Assembly: GCF_000333895.2 (NCBI RefSeq)
Contig: NZ_ANFM02000006.1
Span: 310,001 to 374,000 of the forward strand
Length of the DNA: 64,000 nucleotides
DNA from: Grimontia indica
GTDB taxonomy: Bacteria; Pseudomonadota; Gammaproteobacteria; Enterobacterales; Vibrionaceae
Direction of reading: 5' to 3'
In this document: one piece after another, positions 23,437 to 31,971 of the stretch
Numbering within the stretch: the stretch's first letter is position 1
Layout of the letters: every line of letters begins with the position of its first letter
Position numbers and translations under genes: made by a program
Notes under the pieces: model-generated
The model's database searches: none
What the model saw: only the letters and a program-made list of their open reading frames with translations
What the model was told of the DNA's origin: nothing

Positions 23437-25980
23437 TTATTGCCCTGCATTCATGGCACTTAACTTGTCACCGACGGGGCCAGAGAAATTGAAGCCATCA
23501 TGTTTGTCCCAGTTGATTGACCAGGTCATCACGCCACCAAAGTTCGGGTAGTTGAAAGCAGGTTTCACTGTTCCACACGCAGTACCTTTGGTCACACAGT
23601 CAAGAGCATCCAAGATGTTCTGAGTAGGTGCCTGGCCAGAGTTCGCCGAGCTTGGACCTGATGGTAAGCCGATAGCGACTTGGTCATCGCGAAGTGGCGC
23701 AAACGTGGTCCCGTTTGCCAATTCAAAACCTTCAATCAGCATTTTGGATTGAGCAACCATCATGTCTACTGAACCTTCCGGTGCAGCGCCTGAAAGATAC
23801 GGATTCGGCAGACCACCATTGTTGTATAGCTGAACATGCAGCAGGTCCAAGGTATCGCGCAGTTCATCAATCAATGGAATGTAAGCGCCCCAAATACCGC
23901 TGTACGCCACCATACCGCCATGAACATAAGGATGTTCAGGTGCCATCGTCAGGTACATGTCACCACCCATGTTGGTTTCAATCTGCTTCAATGCACGTGG
24001 TAAACGCGCCTGAATTTGCGAACCATGAACAAGGTTAGAGCCACTTTCCAGATCGATATCCAGACCATCAAAGCCCCACTCTTTCACAATCGCTGTCAGG
24101 CTCGAAACGAAGTTAGCTTCATCCGCATCAGTATTCAGCGTGATCGTCCCTTCCGCACCACCGAGTGACAGAACGAAAATTTTTCCTTTCGCCTGCAACG
24201 CAGCCATGTCTTGCTTGAACTTCATAGGATCAAGCGGAGGACAAGTGCTGCGAATGTCACCGTTATACAGATTAAAGTGGACAGTCCCGTCACTGTTGCG
24301 ATCGTTCTCTGCGAAGGCGATATCAATGATATCCCACGCATCCGACATTTCGCTCAGATTCAGTGGACAGCCAGCACCGTTCACAAAGTTGTGCCAGTAA
24401 CCAATCAGCTGATGTTTTTTCGCCGATTGCTCGAACACTTTCAGCGTAACAGCTGCGGTTGAAGCAGTCAGGCCATTGCTATCAGTTGCTAGCGCAGAAA
24501 CCGCGTAACTACCTACTGCACCTGGTGTCCAGCTTGCACTGTAAGGCGCCGTTGAATCAGATGCGACGATGGCACCATCAACCACGAAATCAACTTTCGC
24601 CACAGTACCGTTGAGGGCACTCGCTTCTGCTTCGAGCAACACAGCTTTACCCAAGCCGACAGAACTGCCTGCTGCTGGGGAGGTCAGGCTCGCTACCAAT
24701 GGCTGGTCACTCACATTAACCAGAATGCCGGCATCGCCTGTATTACCCTCGTTATCAGTGGCTACGGCGCTGATGCTCACTTCGCCTAATCCTGTTACCG
24801 CCCAATCAACGGCATAAGGCGCAGCATTATCAACGGCAACGCTTTGGCCAGCTACGAAGAACTCGACGCCGGTTACGCTGCCATCAGAATCAACGGCATC
24901 AACAGCAAGGGAAACAGTCTCACCTGCAAGCAGAGTTGCATTATCCGACGGAGAAGTGAAAGTCACGCTAGGAACAATGGCGCAGATACCCAGTTCAGTC
25001 CAAGCGTCTTGCCAGTGAGCGCCGGTATTTGGCTCATATGCCCACGCCGCATCCGATGAACACCATCCCGCTACGTCACATTGGTATTTATAGTTCGCGT
25101 TTTGAACAATATCGCCAACTGCATAGCTGGTGCCAGCGCTGTAAGTCGGAACGCCAGCACAACCACCACCAACGGTATTGCCGGCAACTTTAACAGAGAC
25201 TTCACCTGCCCAAGCCTGCAAGCCATCGTTGTCAGTCGCTTTAGCATTGAAACTGTGGTTGCCTTCCGTAGCAAGCCAAGGGGTTTCAAACGGAGCAACG
25301 TCATCTGAACCGACAAGTTTGTTGTCGACATAGAATTCTACAAGCGTGACTGCACCATCGGAGTCTTCTGCAGTTGCTGTCAGAGCAACTGTTTCACCAG
25401 CTTTTAATTGCGAACTCGCAGTCGGATTAGTCAGCTGTGCGGTAGGCGGGATACCAAAGACAGGGTCCTCAACCGAGATACTCACGCTTTGCTCGGACTT
25501 TGCGCCCTCATTGTCTGTGACGACAGCACGAACAATCGCCTGTCCCTGTTCTGCAACCCACTCCAAAGAGAAAGGAGGCGCTGTCACAATACCGACACTG
25601 TTTGCGCCGATGAAGAATTCAACATCCGACACCGAGCCATCACTGTCGGAGGCCGTCGCTGAAAGAGTAATCACATCGCCAGTAACAAAGTTGGAGTCAT
25701 TTAAAGGAGAAGTCAGGTCGATGACGGGAGGCTGGTTTCCACCAGTAGAACATTGCCCCAGCGCTTCCCACTCTTGCCATGGACCAGAGTTTTCAGCCGG
25801 GTTCTTGCCTGTCGTCCACCATTTGGCTTTGTAAGCCTCGCCAGTATACGCCACCTGATCGCCACCATTGTATATGGCAGTGTTTTCCCAAGTTGGTAAT
25901 GAAGTACAGTCAACTGCCCAAGCTGGCAGAGCTGTTGCTACGCTCAGCGCAATGGCCGAGAGTATCATTGGTTTGTGCAT
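23437..25980 (-). CDS. Secreted modular GH18 chitinase
   Basis: The 847-residue precursor has a signal peptide (MHKPMILSAIALSVATALPA, cleavage near AWA). Domains in order: CBM5/12-type chitin-binding module (about 24-77), two Ig-like/PKD-type modules (84-172, 178-266), a second CBM5/12 (273-333), two more Ig-like modules (337-425, 427-516) and the GH18 catalytic domain (522-847). The active motif DGLDIDLE is intact, with catalytic glutamate at about 645. It hydrolyses chitin outside the cell. The ATG at 25980 has AAGGA ten bases upstream; a start at 26016 is in frame but would disturb the signal peptide. Single gene with its own terminator. Confidence 0.95.
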   Translation of the reverse strand: MHKPMILSAIALSVATALPAWAVDCTSLPTWENTAIYNGGDQVAYTGEAYKAKWWTTGKNPAENSGPWQEWEALGQCSTGGNQPPVIDLTSPLNDSNFVTGDVITLSATASDSDGSVSDVEFFIGANSVGIVTAPPFSLEWVAEQGQAIVRAVVTDNEGAKSEQSVSISVEDPVFGIPPTAQLTNPTASSQLKAGETVALTATAEDSDGAVTLVEFYVDNKLVGSDDVAPFETPWLATEGNHSFNAKATDNDGLQAWAGEVSVKVAGNTVGGGCAGVPTYSAGTSYAVGDIVQNANYKYQCDVAGWCSSDAAWAYEPNTGAHWQDAWTELGICAIVPSVTFTSPSDNATLLAGETVSLAVDAVDSDGSVTGVEFFVAGQSVAVDNAAPYAVDWAVTGLGEVSISAVATDNEGNTGDAGILVNVSDQPLVASLTSPAAGSSVGLGKAVLLEAEASALNGTVAKVDFVVDGAIVASDSTAPYSASWTPGAVGSYAVSALATDSNGLTASTAAVTLKVFEQSAKKHQLIGYWHNFVNGAGCPLNLSEMSDAWDIIDIAFAENDRNSDGTVHFNLYNGDIRSTCPPLDPMKFKQDMAALQAKGKIFVLSLGGAEGTITLNTDADEANFVSSLTAIVKEWGFDGLDIDLESGSNLVHGSQIQARLPRALKQIETNMGGDMYLTMAPEHPYVHGGMVAYSGIWGAYIPLIDELRDTLDLLHVQLYNNGGLPNPYLSGAAPEGSVDMMVAQSKMLIEGFELANGTTFAPLRDDQVAIGLPSGPSSANSGQAPTQNILDALDCVTKGTACGTVKPAFNYPNFGGVMTWSINWDKHDGFNFSGPVGDKLSAMNAGQ

Positions 25981-26022
25981 GATGAATTTCCTTATTCGAT
26001 AATAAGTCACCACCATTTTTAT

Positions 26023-26038
26023 GTCCCACGTACGGGAC
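26023..26038. promoter_or_regulatory. Dyad GTCCC-N6-GGGAC upstream of the chitinase gene
   Basis: A five-base dyad with a six-base spacer lies 43 bases upstream of the chitinase start. It could be an operator or simply chance. Confidence 0.25.
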
Positions 26039-26337
26039 TACCTCAAAAAAGACTTCGTGGCATTTTTTAGGACTCTCGACTTTATTTACGCCAAGAATTA
26101 TCCCAATTCCATCATGATTGATTGAGTTTGCTATCTCCATGACAAAGCAGCAGTTTTCTCTCGTATTGGTGACCATTGCACAAAGACACTCCGCAACTTT
26201 TTTATTTCATTGAGGAAGTTCCCAAGGCATCACTTTTTTTCCCAGAATCTCAAGGACTAAACTGATGAAGCGTATCTATTTGCATTAACAATTAACTAAG
26301 TCCATATAATTCAAGACATGGAAGTAAAGAGGTGAAA

Positions 26338-27363
26338 ATGCGCTATCTGCTGAGACTGTTTATGGTGACACTCACCTTTTCACTTTCATTATCCGTTCAG
26401 GCGTCGAGTGAGGAAGAACGGGTGGTGTGGCGTTTTGGGCTGGAAGAAATTGAAGGGTCAGTGCAAGACATTTACGCCAAAGAATTTAAACGCATCATCG
26501 AAGAGAAGTCCGGTGGTGAGGTGGTCGTCGATATTTACTCTTATGGCACCTTGGGCGAATCGGAAGATCTCACCGCGTTGACCACACTCGGCACACTTCA
26601 GCTTACCCATGCCTCCGTGGGTATCATCGGCAGCCTGGTGCCTGAAATGCAGGTTTTCAATATTCCCTACATTTATTCGCATGACGACGAGCTGAATCAA
26701 TCCGTTATCGCCAGCAATCCCACGCTTTATGAAGTGCTTGGGAATGCACTTATCGATCAGGATCTGCGCTTGATGACCCTCTATCTTGAAGGCGATATGG
26801 TGTGGTCAACCAATCAAGAAGTGGTCAAACCCAGCGATTTTAAGCAATTCCGAATGCGTGTGATGAATTCCCCGTTGGTGATTGAATCCTTCCAACTTTA
26901 TGGCGCAGATGCCGTGCCACTCCCTTATTCTCAGGTTTATGGCGCGCTACAAGCCAATATTGTGGATGGGCAGACCAATCCGGTTTTCTCGATAGAAGAA
27001 ATGAAGTTTTACGAAGTGACGGAATATATGATTTGGCCGGGCAAGCAAAAGTTCACCACCTCAGTGATTGCCAATCAAGCATGGTATTTATCACTCTCGC
27101 CTGAGCATAAAGCGCTGCTTAGGGAAACATTTCAAGGCTTGAGTGACTATATACTCGAAAAGCAGCAAGCCCTGAACAAAAAGCAACTGGCCACCATTAA
27201 AGCATTTAAACCCAGTATGACCTTTATCACTCTCAACCGAAGTCAGCAAAACGCATTTAAGAAACTCGCCGAGCCTGTTAGAAGTCGTTATGTGGAATTA
27301 GTAGGGAAGCCCGGAGAGCGTGTGTTGGAAGCCTTGGATGAGGCACTTGCTCACAAAAAATAA
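26338..27363 (+). CDS. Orphan TRAP-type substrate-binding protein (DctP family)
   Basis: The 341-residue precursor has a signal peptide (MRYLLRLFMVTLTFSLSLSV, cleavage near QAS). The mature part matches DctP proteins: WRFGLEEIEGSVQDIYAKEF at the start, IYSYGTLGESEDLTAL, MRVMNSPLVIESFQLYGADAVPLPYSQVYGALQ with the carboxylate-binding arginine in RMRVMNS, and NIVDGQTNPVFSI. Such proteins bind organic acids in the periplasm. No DctQ or DctM membrane genes are beside it, so it may feed a distant transporter or a sensor. The ATG at 26338 has AGAGGTG five bases before; a GTG at 26332 is possible. Confidence 0.88.
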   Translation: MRYLLRLFMVTLTFSLSLSVQASSEEERVVWRFGLEEIEGSVQDIYAKEFKRIIEEKSGGEVVVDIYSYGTLGESEDLTALTTLGTLQLTHASVGIIGSLVPEMQVFNIPYIYSHDDELNQSVIASNPTLYEVLGNALIDQDLRLMTLYLEGDMVWSTNQEVVKPSDFKQFRMRVMNSPLVIESFQLYGADAVPLPYSQVYGALQANIVDGQTNPVFSIEEMKFYEVTEYMIWPGKQKFTTSVIANQAWYLSLSPEHKALLRETFQGLSDYILEKQQALNKKQLATIKAFKPSMTFITLNRSQQNAFKKLAEPVRSRYVELVGKPGERVLEALDEALAHKK

Positions 27364-27384
27364 GAGAGCGACCAGCGCTCTCTT
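27362..27384. terminator. Bidirectional terminator after TRAP binding protein
   Basis: AAGAGAGCG and CGCTCTCTT pair over nine bases with a 5-base loop and overlap the stop codon; ATTTCT follows. Confidence 0.75.
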
Positions 27385-27401
27385 ATTTCTCATTGGATTG
27401 G

Positions 27402-29519
27402 TTAAGCAATTTCTCGATTGGTGCGTGCCACCGGCACTTTACTGATCGCCTGGCGTTGCAGGGCGTAGTTCCGCACCTCCGAAGCAGAAACTGCCTTGCT
27501 GTAATACCAGCCCTGAATCACCACATCTGCTTCGCGCGAAACAATATCAAGCTGCTCTTGGGTTTCCACCCCTTCCACAATAATGTTCATGCCTAGCTGT
27601 TTGGCGATTCCAGTCAGGCTATAGAACACCTGCTTGCCCCGTTCGCTGCTCAGCGCCAACACAAAACTGCGGTCGATTTTCATCGCATCAATATCGAAGC
27701 GGTTGAGATAACTCAATGAACTATAACCCGTCCCGAAGTCATCGATATGTACAGCAGAACCCGCCATATGAAGACGCGAAATGGCCTGTTCTACCATCGC
27801 TGGTTTATCAATCAGCGAATCTTCAGTGATCTCAAAATGAATCAGTCCCGGCACCTGCGCGATGAGCGAGAGAATCTCTTCCATGGCGTCTTTATTTGTC
27901 AGGGTATGACTGGTGATGTTTACGCTGATTGGCATATAGAAGGTCTGATCCATCCAGAGCTTGCTCTGTTCCACTGACTGTCGCACGACCCAGAGATCGA
28001 TATCTGTCATCAGGTTCGCTTTCTCAAACACCGAAAGGAATTGACCCGGCGCTTCCACATTCCCCATGCTGTCGCGTAAACGGATCAGCGCTTCTACTGC
28101 CGTCACCTGACCAGTGTGGCTCGAAATCTGTGGTTGATATTCCAGATAGAATTCTCGGGTAGCAAACGCTTCCAACTGCATTTGCACGCCTTGAATTTCG
28201 CGCACTTTATGGAGTGATTCCGTCACTGGGTCCACCGCTAGCACATACGCTTCTTCTTCACGGCGGGTGAACGAGGTATCCAGAGAAGGAATGTACAAAT
28301 CGCGAGTTTTGGCGTGCGCATCCAACATACGAACAAAGGGTAAATAGATCAGTGTACTGACGATCACCAGCCCCACCTGCAATATCACTGCGTTGTAATC
28401 GCCACCTGTTGAGATAAACGCATTAAGGATCAACGGGCTTGTGATCGGTGCCATCACCACAGGAATAGCCACCAGCCCCATCGACATCACGGTCAATGCA
28501 ATACCCATATTGACCAATGGTGCGATCAAAAACGGAATGAAAAGACGCAGGTTGAAAATGATTGGCAAACCAAACATCAGGATTTCATTGATATTAAAGA
28601 AACCCAAAGGAATGCTTGAAATCGCAATCACACGCATCACTTTGTCTTTGGAAAACGCCAATATCGCCAGCGCAAGCCCCAATGTCGCCCCTGCGCCACC
28701 AATGAAAACAAACGATGAAAGGGTCGAAATATTCATTATGTTTGAAGGCATGGCCCCGGCACTGTAAAGCACGCGGTTGATATCCAGCACATCAATCAAA
28801 GGTTGAACCAATGGGGTTAGCGCGTAGTAGCCATGAATACCCAAAAACCATAACAAGGAATTCAAGGTAGAGAAGAGCGCACCAACAGTATAAGGGTCAT
28901 TGACTGGGTCAAACGCCTTAAGGAAAGCCGCTGAATCAAAATACAAGCTGGTCAGAGTGAGCAACTTCGTCAGCAAGACAACCACACCAGTGGTGATAAC
29001 ACCCGGAATGATGAGGTTCATGGAGTCTTTGACTAACTTGCCAGCGACTTCATTTTCAACAATCCGCGCCCATCTTTGCTTTTTCAGTTTGGAGAGCAAA
29101 GGAACAGCATAGATTGGCAGGGTTAAGCCAACAAAGGTCAATAGAATTGAGCTGGCTTGATACTCATAGCCCAGCACTTTTTCCGCCACTGCAACGTAAG
29201 AGATGCAGAGCACCGCAATCGGCGGACGGGGTAAACGCCACTGAATCGCAAGCATCATGCTAATAGATGCAGCAAAAAGGTATGGATAAAGGGAGGTCAG
29301 TGACAGTCTCAGTAGGTTCAGTTCGTGTATAAAAACGGGTGCATCCACATGAAGGAATTCGAGCATGCTCGCCACAAATCCCAGGATGCTTGACACTATT
29401 AAACAAGGGACAAGCCATAACATCCCGTCTCGCATTGCTCTGAGCGATCGCGTCACCGCCTCAAACCGATACGGATTGAGCCAATGTAAGAAAGATTGGT
29501 TGTTTAATTTTTGCTTCAT
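27402..29519 (-). CDS. PTS EIIC-like membrane sensor fused to EAL c-di-GMP phosphodiesterase
   Basis: The 705-residue protein has two parts. Residues about 10-400 are a cellobiose/chitobiose-type PTS EIIC domain with around ten membrane segments, keeping GIHG with H229 and NINEILMFGLPIIFN with E312, the residues that hold the sugar in ChbC. Residues 440-690 are an EAL domain with the full set of active-site residues: E476 in EALIR, N534, E563, D593/D594 in DDFGTGYSSL, K614, E649 and Q669. I infer that it senses an outside sugar, perhaps a chito-oligosaccharide, and breaks down c-di-GMP in response. No EIIA, EIIB or HPr gene lies in the window. The chitinase is nearby, which supports but does not prove this idea. 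Confidence 0.9.
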   Translation of the reverse strand: MKQKLNNQSFLHWLNPYRFEAVTRSLRAMRDGMLWLVPCLIVSSILGFVASMLEFLHVDAPVFIHELNLLRLSLTSLYPYLFAASISMMLAIQWRLPRPPIAVLCISYVAVAEKVLGYEYQASSILLTFVGLTLPIYAVPLLSKLKKQRWARIVENEVAGKLVKDSMNLIIPGVITTGVVVLLTKLLTLTSLYFDSAAFLKAFDPVNDPYTVGALFSTLNSLLWFLGIHGYYALTPLVQPLIDVLDINRVLYSAGAMPSNIMNISTLSSFVFIGGAGATLGLALAILAFSKDKVMRVIAISSIPLGFFNINEILMFGLPIIFNLRLFIPFLIAPLVNMGIALTVMSMGLVAIPVVMAPITSPLILNAFISTGGDYNAVILQVGLVIVSTLIYLPFVRMLDAHAKTRDLYIPSLDTSFTRREEEAYVLAVDPVTESLHKVREIQGVQMQLEAFATREFYLEYQPQISSHTGQVTAVEALIRLRDSMGNVEAPGQFLSVFEKANLMTDIDLWVVRQSVEQSKLWMDQTFYMPISVNITSHTLTNKDAMEEILSLIAQVPGLIHFEITEDSLIDKPAMVEQAISRLHMAGSAVHIDDFGTGYSSLSYLNRFDIDAMKIDRSFVLALSSERGKQVFYSLTGIAKQLGMNIIVEGVETQEQLDIVSREADVVIQGWYYSKAVSASEVRNYALQRQAISKVPVARTNREIA

Positions 29520-30018
29520 TTAATTCACTGAAAGAAGGCCAACGACATTGTTGCCCATTGTCGCGATGAAAATTCAGAGCGAGTAAATATGCTAAAACCG
29601 TGGTAATTTGCCGGGTATTGTAGTGTCTAGAAAACCTAAATCAACATCTCACATAAATAAAATCGACTTTTACCAGCCATTAACATTCACCCTCTGAATG
29701 CAATACCAAATTTCATCCATTGGATCACTCATTACCAATCGTTTGCGCTGGGAACTTATTCACGTTTTCGGCTGACTACTGCCAGAAATTAAGTACTTGG
29801 GAGCAAAAATGAGATCTTGAGTCCAATATTAAAATATCTATTAACAGCAATATTAATAATGTTATTTGTCTCGATGATTGAAAAATTATTTATTAATTAT
29901 CTTTGGTAAAGCGACGTTTACGATTAATTCTAAAAGGAATATTTAATTAACATCCACCAAAGCTTTTGATTTATGGCGTATAATTAAGTGGTTATTACCT
30001 TTATGCCTGCGAGAAAAG
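29520..30018. other. AT-rich gap between divergent EAL and LRR genes
   Basis: About 500 bases holding the divergent promoters. I see no gene, repeat or known RNA motif. The right half is notably AT-rich. Confidence 0.5.
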
Positions 30019-30609
30019 ATGACCAATAAATCAACAACTCACCCACGTTTCGCGATTTCACTCGTATTACTGACATTTCTGTTGATCCTGTCAGGCCAGA
30101 CAACCCAGGCCATGGGCAAGAAAAAGCCACATTTTGTCGATACATTGAAACTTCATGGATACATTGATAACTATGGTAACGTTCGATTAAACAATTCGCC
30201 CTTAACGGAATTACCTGAGCCTTTTGATGTGGAAGGATTTCTGGACATTGAGGGGAGTCAGATCGAGCGCTTGCCTGACGGCTTAACCGTGAAAGGTTAT
30301 GTCAACGCTTCCAATACAAGGCTGACCAGATTCCCAAAAATTGATGTAGGCGGATACATCAACCTCACCAACTCAAAAGTCGCTGTTTTGCCACAAGGAT
30401 TTAAAGTGAACGGCGATCTCAGCTTGAGCGGTACACCAATCGCAGCACTGCCAAGACGGTTAAACGTGAAAGGAAACCTCTACCTGAGCAACACACGCGT
30501 GGAGTCGCTGCCACCAGATTTAAGCGTGGGCGGTGATTTATATTTAAGAGGCTCTCCGGTTAGTACTATTCCGGAAACCGTTCGGGTGGGAGGAAGAATT
30601 TACCGCTGA
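30019..30609 (+). CDS. Exported leucine-rich-repeat protein (LPX-type)
   Basis: The 196-residue precursor has a long signal peptide (hydrophobic about residues 11-27, cleavage near TQA). The rest is made of about seven 20-residue repeats with the frame xLxLsgTxIxxLPxxLxVxG, for example DLSLSGTPIAALPRRLNVKG. This is the LPX pattern of bacterial leucine-rich repeats, as in IpaH-type effectors and some phage proteins. No enzyme domain is attached. It is probably periplasmic or secreted and would act by binding another protein. Single gene. Confidence 0.75.
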   Translation: MTNKSTTHPRFAISLVLLTFLLILSGQTTQAMGKKKPHFVDTLKLHGYIDNYGNVRLNNSPLTELPEPFDVEGFLDIEGSQIERLPDGLTVKGYVNASNTRLTRFPKIDVGGYINLTNSKVAVLPQGFKVNGDLSLSGTPIAALPRRLNVKGNLYLSNTRVESLPPDLSVGGDLYLRGSPVSTIPETVRVGGRIYR

Positions 30610-30642
30610 GCACTTGTGACATTTCTCCGTCAACGTTTGTGC

Positions 30643-30960
30643 TCAAGCGGCGCGTTTGATTTGGGAGAGTTGGACTGCATGAAGTTTGCGGCGTAGGGCG
30701 AGTCCATAGCGATAACGTACACGACCGCCAATCTTTACTTCCCCTTTATGCTTGATTTCGACACGGAGTTTCGGCATGGAGTTGATTTTCAGCTCACCAA
30801 TGCCCTCTTCCAGCTTCCACTCAGAAGTGAAGCCCATGCCCCGTTCAGAGATATCCGTAATTTGAATACTCACCTTCGGGAAAATTTTGTGTGCCCAATA
30901 CAGTGTTCCTTTCACTCTGGATTGGCACTTGTATCTCTGCCAACGGCGTACTTCACTCAT
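30643..30960 (-). CDS. PilZ-domain c-di-GMP-binding protein
   Basis: The 105-residue protein consists of one PilZ domain. It has RxxxR (R5 and R9 in RRWQR) near the N-terminus and DISERG (DxSxxG) about 35 residues later, the two binding elements for c-di-GMP, followed by the barrel strands up to RVRYRYGLAL. It would pass the c-di-GMP signal to an unknown partner. The EIIC-EAL protein that may lower c-di-GMP is encoded about 1 kb away. Confidence 0.78.
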   Translation of the reverse strand: MSEVRRWQRYKCQSRVKGTLYWAHKIFPKVSIQITDISERGMGFTSEWKLEEGIGELKINSMPKLRVEIKHKGEVKIGGRVRYRYGLALRRKLHAVQLSQIKRAA

Positions 30961-31019
30961 CGCCCTACTTCTCTCTCATATAAATACTCAATGAGATTCA
31001 CTCAACCTGAGTGAATTAA

Positions 31020-31121
31020 TAGGGTCTGTTGATCTTTGGTGATGGCTTTTGATGCAGTTTGTGGCGCCTAAAACGCTTAGGGCTAGAACAAAATTCAACC
31101 ACCAAAGATCAACAGACCCTA
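31020..31121. mobile_element. MITE-like element with 21-base perfect terminal inverted repeats
   Basis: Arms at 31021-31041 (AGGGTCTGTTGATCTTTGGT plus G) and 31100-31120 are perfect reverse complements. They enclose 58 bases without a gene. The dinucleotide TA is found at both ends (31020-31021 and 31120-31121), which fits a TA target duplication if the element starts at GGGTCTG. This is a non-autonomous element probably moved by a transposase encoded elsewhere. The end sequence suggests an IS5- or IS630-type family, which is inference. It lies between the PilZ and YaeR-like genes and breaks no frame. Confidence 0.75.
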
Positions 31122-31198
31122 CGATATAGTACGGACGAGGACGAGAAAAATTCGTCTTATTTTAGAAACAACTTAAGATTAACTTACGAAAGCTCTCG

Positions 31199-31588
31199 TT
31201 AGTGAGGCACTTCATAAAGTTCCAATGGCAAACCATCAGGATCCTGAAAGAAGGTAAAACGGGCTTGAGTGTAAGGGTCGACACGCACAGGCTCGCATTG
31301 AACACCCTGCGATTCCAGATAGGCGATAGCCTCATCGATATTTTGGGTGGAAAAAGCAAGATGTCGCAGCCCTTGAGCTTCAGGAAAAGAAGGACGTGAA
31401 GGACTTTCCGGAAAAGAAAACAGCTCCAACTGTCTGCCATCGGGGAGTTGCAAATCAACTTTCCACGAATTCCGAGCTTCACGGTAATTCTCCGCCAGAA
31501 TTTCAAACCCCAGCACCTCATGATAAAAGCGCTTTGACACGATAATATCGCTGGCAATCAAAGCGACGTGATGAATTCCTTGAATCAC
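31199..31588 (-). CDS. VOC-family protein, YaeR/GloA2 type
   Basis: The 129-residue protein follows the YaeR pattern closely: IHHVALIASDIIVSKRFYHEVLGFE, EARNSWKVDLQL, ELFSFPESPSRPSFPEA, GLRHLAFSTQNIDEAIAYLE and RVDPYTQARFTFFQDPDGLPLELYE. Metal-binding histidine and glutamate of the glyoxalase fold are in place (the H of HHVAL, H in LRHLAF, E in LELYE). The function of YaeR is not well established; a role in detoxification is assumed. Single gene. Confidence 0.87.
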   Translation of the reverse strand: MIQGIHHVALIASDIIVSKRFYHEVLGFEILAENYREARNSWKVDLQLPDGRQLELFSFPESPSRPSFPEAQGLRHLAFSTQNIDEAIAYLESQGVQCEPVRVDPYTQARFTFFQDPDGLPLELYEVPH

Positions 31589-31733
31589 TGGTGAAAACTC
31601 CCATTAGTTAGTCATTTTTACCAACCATTGTTATGTTGGCTGACCGACACGTCTCTAACTCTTTGAAAATACGGCTATCATAATTGGCATCAGATTTGCT
31701 GAGTAGTACGTTAAAGCAATAACAAGGATAGAA

Positions 31734-31838
31734 ATGATGATGCTAACAGCAAAACGTAAGAACCAGTATAAAGCAGGTTTTTCAGTGTTTATGTTCGGCT
31801 TTTCCTTTGGAGTCGCGCTGCTCGCGTCCGTTTGTTAA
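31734..31838 (+). CDS. Small membrane protein, 34 aa
   Basis: A short frame encodes MMMLTAKRKNQYKAGFSVFM followed by FGFSFGVALLASVC. It has a basic N-terminal part and one hydrophobic segment of about 19 residues. AAGGA lies six bases before the first ATG, and a strong terminator follows 15 bases after the stop, so it forms a complete small transcription unit. Function unknown. Confidence 0.6.
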   Translation: MMMLTAKRKNQYKAGFSVFMFGFSFGVALLASVC

Positions 31839-31852
31839 GTACAGTTATACCC

Positions 31853-31890
31853 GAGAAATGCCGTTTCACTGCCTGTCGGCATTTCTCTTT
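31853..31890 (+). terminator. Strong intrinsic terminator after the 34-aa gene
   Basis: GAGAAATGCCG and CGGCATTTCTC pair over 11 bases with a 13-base loop, followed by TTTCTTCTT. Confidence 0.9.
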
Positions 31891-31971
31891 CTTCTTCCCT
31901 ATCAAGCTTATCGACAATCCTGCCTTACAGCGCTAAGGTTATGAAAATACGTTGCTTCCGGTAGGGTACCC

